Assembly: GCF_014287675.1 (NCBI RefSeq) | Contig: NZ_JACOPQ010000001.1 | Coordinates: 124,001 to 188,000 of the forward strand | Length of the DNA: 64,000 bases | Direction: 5' to 3' | From: Lawsonibacter faecis | GTDB lineage: Bacteria; Bacillota; Clostridia; Oscillospirales; Oscillospiraceae | Part shown: positions 40,276 through 48,638 of the stretch, one piece after another | Numbering within the stretch: position 1 is the stretch's first letter | How the letters are laid out: every line of letters starts with the position of its first letter | Position numbers and translations under genes: made by a program | Notes under the pieces: generated by a model | Told to the model about the DNA's origin: nothing | The model's database searches: none | The model's input: the letters and a program-made list of their open reading frames with translations, nothing else

Positions 40276-41973
40276 TTACTTTACGATGTAGACGTCCTTA
40301 AAGTCGAACTCGTAGCCATAGGTGTAGATATTCAGGCCGCGGACATTGTCAGCGACGGCCCAGTTGTTCTCAGCGTACACCTGGGGGATGTAGATGAAGT
40401 TGTCCAGAACCAGCTTCTCGATGTCCATCCAGGTCTGGATGCGCTCGTCGCCGGTCTGGGTGTGGGCCTTCTCGACCAGGGACTTGAACTCCTCGTTGTC
40501 CCACTTGCCCTCGTCATAGATGAACTGCATGAAGCCCTGGGGATCGCGGTAGTTGGAGTCCTGGCCGCCGCCGATGACGCAGTCGAAGGTGCCTTCCATC
40601 AGCATGGGGAGGAGAACGCCGATGTCCATCACGCTGACAGGCATCTCAACCCCCAGATTGGTCTTCCACATGTTCTGGATGGACTGGGCCTGCTGCTTGC
40701 CGCTTTCCAGACACTGGATGGCAAAGCCGTTCTGCAGGTCCTCCACGGTCTTGCCCAGCTCGTCAAGGCCGGTCTGCAGCAACTCCTTGGCGCGCTCGAT
40801 CTCGGCGGGGTCGGTGGCGTCGGACACCACGTTGCCGGCCTGCTCACGGAAATCGCCGCCGTCGAGGCCCACAACGCCGTAGGGCACCAGGCCGTAGGCG
40901 GCCAGCTTGCCGTTTTTCAAAATCTGCTCCGCGAAGACCTGGCGGTTGAAGGCGATGGAGAAGGCCTCGCGGATATTCTTGTTGGCCAGGAACTCATTGG
41001 AGGGGTTGAATTCGATGAAGGTGACCTTCAGGCGGGTATCGACCTCCAACTCCTCAGCGGGGAAGATATCCAGCAAATCGTTGGCAACGCGCAGAACGCT
41101 CAGTTCGCCATTCTGATACATACCCAGAGAGGTGTTGGTATCGGAGGTAATGGTCATCTCAAGGCGCTCCAACTTCACGTTAGCGGCGTCCCAGTAGTTC
41201 TCATTCTTCTCCAGAACCATGGAGTTCTGATGGGTCCAGTCGGTCAGCTTGAACGGGCCGGAGGCGACGACCTTGTCGGCGTCGGTGCCATACAGCTCGC
41301 CCAGGTTCTCCGCGGCGGCCTTCTGGATGGGTGCCATGCTGTCGGCGGTGACCATGTCGATGAAGAAGTCGCAGGGCTCGGTGGTGGTGAACACGATGGT
41401 GTGGTCGTCGGGGGCCTTCACACCCACCTGGTCAAAGTCCACCTCGCCGGTGAAGAACGCCTCGGCGTTGAGGATGGGGAAGTAGCGGTAGGCGATCTCG
41501 GAGGCCGTCTCGGGACTGATGGCCCGCTCGATGGAGTACATCACGTCGTCCATGGTGATGCTGCTGCCGTCCTGCCACTTGGCGTCGGTGCGCAGGGTGA
41601 GGGTGTGGGTCTTGCTGTCGTCGCTCTTCACATAGTCAGTGCACAGGCCGGGAGCCCAGGAGCCGTCGGTGTTCTTACGCAGCAGGGGCTCGTGGATGGC
41701 GGCGATCACAATGCTGCCCTCGCCGGAGTTATTGGTCCAGGGGTCCAGGGTGGTGGGTTCGGTGCGGAGAATGAAAGAGAAGACCTGCTCGTCGGCCAGC
41801 TCCTCGCCGGTGGGGGCGGGCTCGTTGGAGGGCTCCGTGGCGCCGCCCTGGCTGGTGGTGGGGGCGGGGGACTTGGAGGGCTCCGTGGTGGTCGGCCCGC
41901 AGGCCGCCAGTGCCAGGACCATGGACAGTGCCAGCAAGAGGGACAGCGCTTTACTCATGCTTTTTTTCATCAT
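40276..41973 (-). CDS. oppA: Peptide ABC transporter substrate-binding lipoprotein (SBP family 5)
   Basis: 565 aa. Lipobox LALAAC with Cys25, a Thr/Pro/Ser-rich linker (about 28-55), then the family 5 fold (EPTTLDPWTNNSGEGSIV, LRTDAKWQDGSSITMDDV, VASGPFKL, NKNIREAFSIAFNR). Captures oligopeptides outside the cell for OppBCDF. It is the last member of the transporter set and is separated from oppF by two overlapping palindromes, suggesting its mRNA is processed or stabilised separately. Confidence 0.9.
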   Translation of the reverse strand: MMKKSMSKALSLLLALSMVLALAACGPTTTEPSKSPAPTTSQGGATEPSNEPAPTGEELADEQVFSFILRTEPTTLDPWTNNSGEGSIVIAAIHEPLLRKNTDGSWAPGLCTDYVKSDDSKTHTLTLRTDAKWQDGSSITMDDVMYSIERAISPETASEIAYRYFPILNAEAFFTGEVDFDQVGVKAPDDHTIVFTTTEPCDFFIDMVTADSMAPIQKAAAENLGELYGTDADKVVASGPFKLTDWTHQNSMVLEKNENYWDAANVKLERLEMTITSDTNTSLGMYQNGELSVLRVANDLLDIFPAEELEVDTRLKVTFIEFNPSNEFLANKNIREAFSIAFNRQVFAEQILKNGKLAAYGLVPYGVVGLDGGDFREQAGNVVSDATDPAEIERAKELLQTGLDELGKTVEDLQNGFAIQCLESGKQQAQSIQNMWKTNLGVEMPVSVMDIGVLLPMLMEGTFDCVIGGGQDSNYRDPQGFMQFIYDEGKWDNEEFKSLVEKAHTQTGDERIQTWMDIEKLVLDNFIYIPQVYAENNWAVADNVRGLNIYTYGYEFDFKDVYIVK

Positions 41974-42071
41974 TTTACCTCCTGTATCCTATTTATTGTG
42001 CTCTTTTCCTCTGATCAGCGGGTCTTCCCGCAAAATCACTGATTTTGGCCGAAGCCCTGCATTGAATGTCG

Positions 42072-42120
42072 ATTGTCTGCCGCGGATATCCGCGGCAGAC
42101 AATTCCCCCGGGGGAATTGT
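42072..42120. repeat. Two overlapping perfect palindromes between oppF and oppA
   Basis: A 32-bp palindrome centred on GATATC (42072-42103) and a 22-bp palindrome ACAATTCCCCC/GGGGGAATTGT (42099-42120) share five bases, so both RNA hairpins cannot fully form at once. No T-run follows. Confidence 0.85.
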
Positions 42121-42144
42121 GCTCTCAGGCGCTGCAGGGCCCGC

Positions 42145-43113
42145 TCAGCCGTTGACGACGTGGCAGGCCACCCGGTGGCCGGGGGCGCACTCCTTCAGTT
42201 CGGGGGGCTGCTCGAAACAGATGGGCTTGGCGTAGGAGCAGCGGGTGCAGAACTTGCAGCCCTTGGGGGCGTTGATGGGGCTGGGGATCTCCCCCTCCAG
42301 CTTGATGCGCCGGCGCTGCTTTTCCACCTCGGGGTTGGCCACGGGGATGGCGGAGAAGAGCGCCTTGGTGTAAGGGTGCTGGGGGTGCTCGTAGAGCTCC
42401 CTGTTGGAGGCGTACTCCATGATGCTTCCTAAGTACATGACCGCCACGGTGTCCGAGATGTAGCGCACCATGGAGAGGTCGTGGGCGATAAAGATATAGG
42501 AGAGGTTGGTCTTCTGCTGGAGGTTCAGCAGAAGGTTCATCACCTGGGCCTGGATGGACACGTCCAGGGCGGAGATGGGCTCGTCACAGATGATGAGCTC
42601 CGGGTCCATGGAGAGGGCGCGGGCGATGCCGATGCGCTGGCGCTGGCCGCCGGAGAACTCGTGGGGGAAACGGTTGGCGTGCTCCTCGTTGAGGCCGACG
42701 ATCTCCAGCAGATTGACAATCTTCTCCTTCCGCTCAGCGGCGGAGAGGTGAATGGACTTGTTGAGGTCCCAGCCCTCTGCGATGAGCTGGCTGACCGTCA
42801 TGCGGGGGTTCAGGCAGGCGTAGGGGTCCTGGAAAATCATCTGCATGCTGCGGGCCAGCTCCTGGCGGAAGTGCTTGGAGCTCTTTCCGCTCACGTCCTT
42901 GCCGTTGAGGATGACCTTACCCTCGGTGGGGTCGTAGATGCGGATGATGGTGCGGCCCAGGGTGGACTTGCCGCAGCCAGACTCGCCCACCAGGCCCAGG
43001 GTCTTACCCCGCTCCACCTGGATGGATACGCCGTCCACCGCTTTGACCACCCGTCCGCCCTTGATATTGAAGTGCTTCTTCAGGTCCCTGGTCTCCAGAA
43101 TGATATCACTCAT
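42145..43113 (-). CDS. oppF: Oligopeptide ABC transporter ATP-binding protein OppF
   Basis: 322 aa. Walker A GESGCGKST, signature FSGGQRQRIGIARAL, Walker B LIICDEP, H-loop FIAHDLS. The C-terminal oligo-HPY region has the Cys cluster CKFCTRCSYAKPIC that binds an iron-sulfur cluster in related Opp/Dpp ATPases. Pairs with OppD. Overlaps oppD by eight bases. Confidence 0.93.
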   Translation of the reverse strand: MSDIILETRDLKKHFNIKGGRVVKAVDGVSIQVERGKTLGLVGESGCGKSTLGRTIIRIYDPTEGKVILNGKDVSGKSSKHFRQELARSMQMIFQDPYACLNPRMTVSQLIAEGWDLNKSIHLSAAERKEKIVNLLEIVGLNEEHANRFPHEFSGGQRQRIGIARALSMDPELIICDEPISALDVSIQAQVMNLLLNLQQKTNLSYIFIAHDLSMVRYISDTVAVMYLGSIMEYASNRELYEHPQHPYTKALFSAIPVANPEVEKQRRRIKLEGEIPSPINAPKGCKFCTRCSYAKPICFEQPPELKECAPGHRVACHVVNG

Positions 43114-44152
43114 GTCTGACCACCCCCTGTCCTGTGATGGGGTTCACGGCGCTGAGCGCCTTTGGATGGTAGAGCCAGCAGGAGCACCAGTGGCCCTCGC
43201 CCGTCTGCTCGTAGGCCCTGGGGTAGAGCTGGGTGCAGGCCTTCATGGCATAGGGGCACCGGGCGGCGAAGGGGCAGCCCGCCGGCGGCTTGAAGAGGTC
43301 CGGGGGCGAGCCCAGAATGGGGTGGAGAGGCTCCCGGTTGCTGGTGTCCTCCGGCGGAATGGACTGAAGCACGCCCCAGGTGTAGGGGTGCGAGGGGTGG
43401 GCGAAAATATCCTCCGCCGCGCCGTACTCCATGATCTTACCCGCGTACATCACGGCGATATTGTCCGCAATGTTTGCAACCACGCCCAGGTCGTGGGTAA
43501 TCATGATAATAGAGGTGTCGTACTGCTTCTGAATGTCCTTGATGAGGTCCAGAATCTGGGCCTGAATGGTCACGTCCAGGGCGGTGGTCGGCTCGTCGGC
43601 AATGAGGAGCTTGGGATTCACCGCCATGGCCAGGGCGATCATGGCACGCTGGCGCATACCGCCGGAGAACTCATGGGGGTACTGCTTGAAGCGGTCCTCC
43701 GGGCTGGGGATGCCCGCCAGGGCCAGGGTGTCCAGGGCGATCTTTTTGGCCTCTTCCTTGGTCTTGTCGCCGTACTTGACGATGCCCTCCACAATCTGCT
43801 TGCCGATGGTCATGGTGGGGTTCAGGCTGGTCATGGGGTCCTGGAAGATCATGCGGATTTCCTGCGCGCGGACCTTCTGCATCTCCCTGTCGGAGATTTT
43901 CAGCAGGTCCCGCCCGTTGAAGAGGACCTCGCCCTTCTTATAGAGACCCTTGGGCTTCTCCGGATTCAGGCGGATGATGGACTTGGCGGTGACGCTCTTG
44001 CCGCAGCCCGACTCGCCCACCAGCCCCAGGCTCCTGCCCTTTTCCAGGGTGAAGCTGACGCCCCGGACCGCCTGGACCTCGCCCGCATAGGTGCGGAAGG
44101 AGAAGGTCAGGTCGCGTACGTCCAGCAGCGCGTTGGTGTTGTTCCCTTCCAT
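43106..44152 (-). CDS. oppD: Oligopeptide ABC transporter ATP-binding protein OppD
   Basis: 348 aa with Walker A GESGCGKSV, signature FSGGMRQRAMIALAM, Walker B LLIADEPTT, H-loop MITHDLG and the C-terminal Cys-rich CPFAARCPYAMKAC segment. ATPase partner of OppF. Lies 13 bases downstream of oppC on the minus strand. Confidence 0.93.
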   Translation of the reverse strand: MEGNNTNALLDVRDLTFSFRTYAGEVQAVRGVSFTLEKGRSLGLVGESGCGKSVTAKSIIRLNPEKPKGLYKKGEVLFNGRDLLKISDREMQKVRAQEIRMIFQDPMTSLNPTMTIGKQIVEGIVKYGDKTKEEAKKIALDTLALAGIPSPEDRFKQYPHEFSGGMRQRAMIALAMAVNPKLLIADEPTTALDVTIQAQILDLIKDIQKQYDTSIIMITHDLGVVANIADNIAVMYAGKIMEYGAAEDIFAHPSHPYTWGVLQSIPPEDTSNREPLHPILGSPPDLFKPPAGCPFAARCPYAMKACTQLYPRAYEQTGEGHWCSCWLYHPKALSAVNPITGQGVVRHE

Positions 44153-44165
44153 AGTCCTTCCCTCC

Positions 44166-45125
44166 TCACTGTCTCATTCTCGGGTCCAGGGCGTCCCGCA
44201 GGCCGTCGCCCATCAGGTTGAAGCAGAGCATGGTAACGCAGATCAGCAGCGCCGGGAACAGCAGCTGATACGGATAGGTCAGCAGCTTGTTGGCGCCGTC
44301 GCTGGCCAGCATGCCCCAGCTTGCCATGGGCAGGGGCACGCCCAGGCCGATGTAGCTGAGGAAGGCCTCGGAGAAGATGGCGCCGGGGATGACGTTGGCC
44401 ATGGAGATGATAATGGGGCTCATGGCGTTGGGCAGCAGGTGCTTGAGGATGATCCAGATGCTGCCCGCGCCCATGGTCCGGCTGGCCATGACGAACTCGG
44501 ATTCCTTTAAGGAGAAAACCTGCCCGCGGAAGAGGCGGGCCATGCCGATCCACCCGGTCACCGCGATGGCGATGATGATGGGGAAGACGCCCGGCTTCAT
44601 GACCAGAATCAGAAGCACCACCCACAGCATCTGGGGGATGGAGGCGATGAGCTCGCAGAAGCGCATCATCAGGTTGTCCGCCAGGCCGCCGAAGTACCCG
44701 GCGATGCCGCCGTAGAGAATGCCGATGGTGCCGTTGAGGACGGCCACCACGAAGGCGATGGTCAGGCTGACCCGGGCGCCCATCCAGCAGCGGGTGAAGA
44801 TGTCCCGGCCCAGGTCGTCGGTGCCGAAGAGGTGGGCCATGCTGGGGCCCTGGTTCAGGGCGAAGTAGTCGATCTGGTCGTACTGGTAGGGGCTGAAGAT
44901 GGGCTGAAAAATGGTCATCAGGATAATCAGCAGCAGAATCACGGCTGAGACCATCGCCACGGGATTGGCCTTGAAGCGCCGCCAGGCGTCGCTCCAATAG
45001 CTCAGGGAGGGCCGGGTCATCTTGTCCGCGTCGGAATAGGCGGAGTCGTCCTTTTCAAAGAGGTCGTCGGTCAGCAGCGCCTCCTGGTCCTCCAGGGCGG
45101 CCGCGTCAAGAACCATGTCACTCAT
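44166..45125 (-). CDS. oppC: Oligopeptide ABC transporter permease OppC
   Basis: 319 aa from MSDMVLDAA (ATG 45125 with RBS AAGGAGG); the longer frame overlaps oppB. A polar N-terminal tail of about 75 residues is followed by six membrane helices. The EAA loop (ASRTMGAGSIWIILKHLLPN) that contacts the ATPases is present. Forms the pore with OppB. Confidence 0.92.
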   Translation of the reverse strand: MSDMVLDAAALEDQEALLTDDLFEKDDSAYSDADKMTRPSLSYWSDAWRRFKANPVAMVSAVILLLIILMTIFQPIFSPYQYDQIDYFALNQGPSMAHLFGTDDLGRDIFTRCWMGARVSLTIAFVVAVLNGTIGILYGGIAGYFGGLADNLMMRFCELIASIPQMLWVVLLILVMKPGVFPIIIAIAVTGWIGMARLFRGQVFSLKESEFVMASRTMGAGSIWIILKHLLPNAMSPIIISMANVIPGAIFSEAFLSYIGLGVPLPMASWGMLASDGANKLLTYPYQLLFPALLICVTMLCFNLMGDGLRDALDPRMRQ

Positions 45126-45138
45126 ACGTTCCGCCTCC

Positions 45139-46059
45139 TTAACCCGCGATGCGGATCCGCGGATCCACAAGCCCGTATACAATATCCACAATGAAGTAGC
45201 ACACCACGGAGATAAACGCGAAGATGATGGTCAGGCCCATAATCATGGTGTAGTCCGAGTTCTGGATGGCGAGGATCATGGACTGGCCGATGCCGGGCAC
45301 ATTGAAGATCTTCTCAATGACGAAGTTGCCGGTGAGCACGCCCGCACACATGGGACCCAGGGAGGTCACCAGGGGCAGGAAGGAGTTGCGCAGCATATGC
45401 TTGCGGACGATCTCGCCCTGGTTCAGGCCCTTGCTTTTGGCCGTGTAGATGTAGTCCTGGCCCATGGTGTCCAGCATGCTGGTGCGCAGCATCCGGGCGT
45501 AGTAGGCGATGTTGGTGAACGCGGCGGCCATGATGGGCAGCACCGCGTAGATCCAGCCCTTCCACCCCTGAATGGGGAAGAGCTGCCACTCCACGGCGAA
45601 GTAGCGCTGTATCAGGGAGCCGAAGACGAAGTTGGGTACCGAGACGCCCAGTATCGCCAGGATGATGACGATGTAGTCAACCGGCCCCTTGTTTTTCAGG
45701 GCGGCCACCGCCCCCAGCACCGACCCGATAAGGCAGCCGATGAGCACGCCGCCGAAGCCGATGATGGCGGAGATGGGCATACCGCTGGCGACCTCGCCCA
45801 CGACGGTCTGGCCCTTGTACTTCATGGACACGCCGAAATCGCCGTGGAGCAGATTATTCATATAAATAAGGTACTGTTCAAACAGGGGCTTATCCAGCCC
45901 GTACTTGGCCTCCAGGGCGACCTTGACGCTCTCCGGCGTCTCGCGGGTGACCTCGAAGGGCTGGCCGGGGATGGCGTGCATCAGGAAAAATGTCACCGTC
46001 GCCACCAGGAACAGGGTCACCACCATGGATAGAAATCGTTTGGCCGTATAGCGCAGCAT
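45139..46059 (-). CDS. oppB: Oligopeptide ABC transporter permease OppB
   Basis: 306 aa from MLRYTAKRF (ATG 46059, GGAGGGAG upstream), the usual N-terminus for OppB. Six membrane helices and an EAA loop (YIYTAKSKGLNQGEIVRKHM). First gene of the leftward run, about 100 bases downstream of the promoter at 46161-46189. Confidence 0.92.
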   Translation of the reverse strand: MLRYTAKRFLSMVVTLFLVATVTFFLMHAIPGQPFEVTRETPESVKVALEAKYGLDKPLFEQYLIYMNNLLHGDFGVSMKYKGQTVVGEVASGMPISAIIGFGGVLIGCLIGSVLGAVAALKNKGPVDYIVIILAILGVSVPNFVFGSLIQRYFAVEWQLFPIQGWKGWIYAVLPIMAAAFTNIAYYARMLRTSMLDTMGQDYIYTAKSKGLNQGEIVRKHMLRNSFLPLVTSLGPMCAGVLTGNFVIEKIFNVPGIGQSMILAIQNSDYTMIMGLTIIFAFISVVCYFIVDIVYGLVDPRIRIAG

Positions 46060-46160
46060 AGCTTTGATCTCCCTCCGTCTCTCCCGCCGTTTTCGTCCGG
46101 CGAAGCGTCTTTGCCAGTTTTCACCAAGTTTTATAGGCCGTCCGCCGCTTTTCTTGTTCA

Positions 46161-46189
46161 AAGATATCATCTTGCCGGGCCGAAGTCAA
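46161..46189 (-). promoter_or_regulatory. Promoter of the opp operon
   Basis: On the minus strand: TTGACT (46189-46184), 17-base spacer, TATCTT (46166-46161). Divergent from the tryptophanase promoter 35 bases away, so one regulator could control both. Confidence 0.65.
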
Positions 46190-46223
46190 TAAAAAAATAT
46201 CTCATTTTTATTTTTTTATTTTA

Positions 46224-46252
46224 TTGACAAATTTTTATCTCAGTGATAATAT
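46224..46252 (+). promoter_or_regulatory. Promoter of the tryptophanase gene
   Basis: TTGACA (46224-46229), 17-base spacer, TAATAT (46247-46252), in an AT-rich tract. The 75-base leader shows no tnaC-like peptide with Trp codons. Confidence 0.75.
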
Positions 46253-46327
46253 CAATCTCAAACAGGGGCGTTCGCCCGTGGAAGACAGTTTACTCAACAA
46301 ACGATATTTTAAATGGAGGGAAAGACG

Positions 46328-47710
46328 ATGGAGTACATCCCCGAGCCGTTCCGAATCAAAATGGTAGAGCCCATCCATAAGACCACAAAGGAGTACCGCC
46401 AGCAGTGCCTGAAGGAAGCCCAGTACAACGCGTTCCGTCTCAAGGCCCGGGACGTATACATCGACTGCATCACCGACAGCGGCACCAGCGCCATGAGCCA
46501 GAACCAGTGGGCCGCCATGTTCATGGGCGACGAGTCCTACGCCGGCGCCGAGAGCTTCTACCGCCTGGAGGCCTCCGTGCAGGACGTGTTCGGCATGCCC
46601 TACGTCCAGCCCACCCACCAGGGCCGCGCCGCCGACTACATCATGGCCCAGATCTACGCCAAGAAGGGCAAGTACGCCATCGGCAACATGCACTTCGACA
46701 CCTTCCGCGGCAACGCCGAGGTTATGGGCGCGTACCCCGTGGATCTGTGCATCGACGAGGGCTTTGACGCCGCCTCCGATCCCCTCCCCTTTAAGGGCAA
46801 CATCGACCTGAACAAGATGCAGGCGCTCATCGACGAGAAGGGCGCGGACAATGTCTGCGTGGTCATCATCACCGTCACCTGCAACAACAACGGGGGCCAG
46901 CCCGTCTCCATGCAGAATATCCGCGAGGTCTCCGCCCTGGCGAAGAAGTACAATATCCCCGTGGTCATCGACTCCGCCCGCCTGGCCGAGAACGCCTGGT
47001 TCATCAAGCAGCGGGAGCCGGGCTATGAGAACAAGGAGATCAAGGAGATCACCCGCGAGATGTTCTCCTACTGCGAGACCGCCACCATGTCCTCCAAGAA
47101 GGACGGCCTGGTGAACATCGGCGGCCTCTTTGTCACCCGCAGCGAGGACGTGTACCATCAGGCCAACCAGATGGCCATTGTCCACGAGGGCTTCATCACC
47201 TACGGCGGAATGTCCGGCCGGGACATGGAGGCCCTGGCCGTCGGCCTCCAGGAGGCCTGCGAGGACTCCTATCTGGAGTACCGCACCGGCCAGGTCAAGT
47301 TCCTGGGCGACCTGCTGATGGAGCGGGGCATTCCCATCATCCAGCCCACCGGCGGCCACGGCGTCTATGTGGACGGCCGCCGCTTCTTCCCCCACATCCC
47401 CCAGCATGAGTTCCCCAGCCAGCGCCTCGTGTGCGCGCTCTACGAGGAGTCCGGCGTCCGGGCCGTGGAGATCGGCGCCTGCGCCTTCGGCTCCAAGGAC
47501 CCCGTCACCGGCGAGGACATTTTCCCCGAGCTGGAGACCATGCGCATCTGCGTCAACCGCCGCGTGTACACCAGCGACCATCTCCGCGTCATCGCCGACG
47601 CCCTGGCCCGCATCTATGAGAGGCGGGACCAGTACAAGGGCATGAAGATTGTCTATGAGGGTCCCATCGTGTCCCTGCGCCACTTCACCGCCGGGTTCGA
47701 GCTGCTGTAA
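46328..47710 (+). CDS. tnaA: Tryptophanase (tryptophan indole-lyase)
   Basis: 460 aa from MEYIPEPFRIK (RBS GGAGGGAA). A PLP beta-eliminating lyase with the Lys in MSSKKDGLVNIGG. Overall wording (YAGAESFYRLEASVQ, SMQNIRE, EMFSYC) leans to tyrosine phenol-lyase. At the discriminating sites, however, it has VEIG where tyrosine phenol-lyase has MERG (Arg381), and LRHFTA where it has LRFFTA, both as in tryptophanase (Ile396, His463 in E. coli). Predicted reaction: L-tryptophan to indole, pyruvate and ammonia. Divergent from opp. Confidence 0.82.
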   Translation: MEYIPEPFRIKMVEPIHKTTKEYRQQCLKEAQYNAFRLKARDVYIDCITDSGTSAMSQNQWAAMFMGDESYAGAESFYRLEASVQDVFGMPYVQPTHQGRAADYIMAQIYAKKGKYAIGNMHFDTFRGNAEVMGAYPVDLCIDEGFDAASDPLPFKGNIDLNKMQALIDEKGADNVCVVIITVTCNNNGGQPVSMQNIREVSALAKKYNIPVVIDSARLAENAWFIKQREPGYENKEIKEITREMFSYCETATMSSKKDGLVNIGGLFVTRSEDVYHQANQMAIVHEGFITYGGMSGRDMEALAVGLQEACEDSYLEYRTGQVKFLGDLLMERGIPIIQPTGGHGVYVDGRRFFPHIPQHEFPSQRLVCALYEESGVRAVEIGACAFGSKDPVTGEDIFPELETMRICVNRRVYTSDHLRVIADALARIYERRDQYKGMKIVYEGPIVSLRHFTAGFELL

Positions 47711-47721
47711 ACTGTGCAGTC

Positions 47722-47784
47722 AGCCGCCGCCGTACATATGAGGCTGCTGTGTGGCGGACCCCAATGTGCGGCGGCGGCTCTTTC
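47722..47784 (+). terminator. Terminator of tnaA
   Basis: AGCCGCCGCCG pairs with CGGCGGCGGCT across a 36-base loop that can form ACAT/ATGT too; then CTTTCG. Confidence 0.65.
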
Positions 47785-47936
47785 GTTCCCGGAGCAAATC
47801 TTTTTCTATTTACTGTCAATCGTTTGTATGATATACTGACAGATATCACTTGACCGCCTCTATATTTGTCTATTATTTCTTGCAGAGCATTTTGAAGCGG
47901 CCTCAAACCGCTCAACCGATAAAGGGGATGTCCACA

Positions 47937-48611
47937 ATGTACGATTTCGAGCAGATCTCGTTCCTGCTGCCCTTCCTCAGTCAGGCTCTGGGCCCGGAGG
48001 CCGAAATCCTGTTGTGCGACACCGAGCGCATCCTCTATGCCGAGCACCCCATCACCGACCGGGTGAAGCCGGGCAACCGCCTGGGGGACATGGAGCGCTC
48101 CTTCCTTGAGGAGGGGACCTACAAGACCCGGGACAGCGTGGTGAATTACCGCGCCCTGCTCCCCTCCCGGGAGCGGCTGCGGGCCTCCACCCTCTTTCTC
48201 AAGAATCAGGACGGCAGCCTGGCCGGCTTTCTCACGGTCAATATCCGGGTGGAGAGCATGCTTCAGGCCCGGGACATGATTGATACCCTCATCAACGGCG
48301 AACACCCCCACGCTGGGGGCTTCGCGCCCAAACACACCAAGTACGCCGCAGAAGCTTCACAGCCCGAGCTGCTCAGCCGGTACGAGGGGGTCAACGTGGC
48401 AATTGAGGACATCATTCAATCGGTCACCGAGGACTATCTCGCCCATTTCGGCGTGCCCGCCGGCCGGCTCACTACCTCCGAGCGGCAGCAGATCGTCCAG
48501 GAGCTGGACCGCCGGGGGGTATTCCTGGTGAAGGGGTCCATCGGCGAGGTGGCCCAGCGCCTGGGCTGCTCCGAGGTCACCATCTACCGCTATCTGCAGC
48601 AGAACACATAA
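47937..48611 (+). CDS. YheO/DauR-like PAS-HTH transcriptional regulator
   Basis: 224 aa from ATG 47937 (AAAGGGG ten bases upstream); ATG 47928 is an alternative. The N-terminal YheO-like PAS domain (about 5-115, GPEAEILLCDTERI, SLAGFLTVNI) may sense a small molecule; the C-terminal helix-turn-helix (about 165-224) has LTTSERQQIVQELDRRGVF and CSEVTIYRYL. DauR, a known member, represses D-arginine catabolism. It follows tnaA in the same direction after a terminator and may regulate the amino-acid genes (inference). Confidence 0.8.
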   Translation: MYDFEQISFLLPFLSQALGPEAEILLCDTERILYAEHPITDRVKPGNRLGDMERSFLEEGTYKTRDSVVNYRALLPSRERLRASTLFLKNQDGSLAGFLTVNIRVESMLQARDMIDTLINGEHPHAGGFAPKHTKYAAEASQPELLSRYEGVNVAIEDIIQSVTEDYLAHFGVPAGRLTTSERQQIVQELDRRGVFLVKGSIGEVAQRLGCSEVTIYRYLQQNT

Positions 48612-48638
48612 AATGATTTGAAGGAGGGGTCCGCCCCT

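Noticed and set aside
39784..42042. 752-codon plus-strand ORF over the repeat region and oppA
   Set aside because: Shadow of oppA extended through noncoding repeats; no domain seen.
46253..46327. tnaC-type leader peptide before tnaA
   Set aside because: No ATG-initiated reading frame with Trp codons in the 75-base leader.
46328..47710. Tyrosine phenol-lyase
   Set aside because: The Arg381 and Phe448 equivalents are Ile and His, as in tryptophanase; kept only as an alternative.
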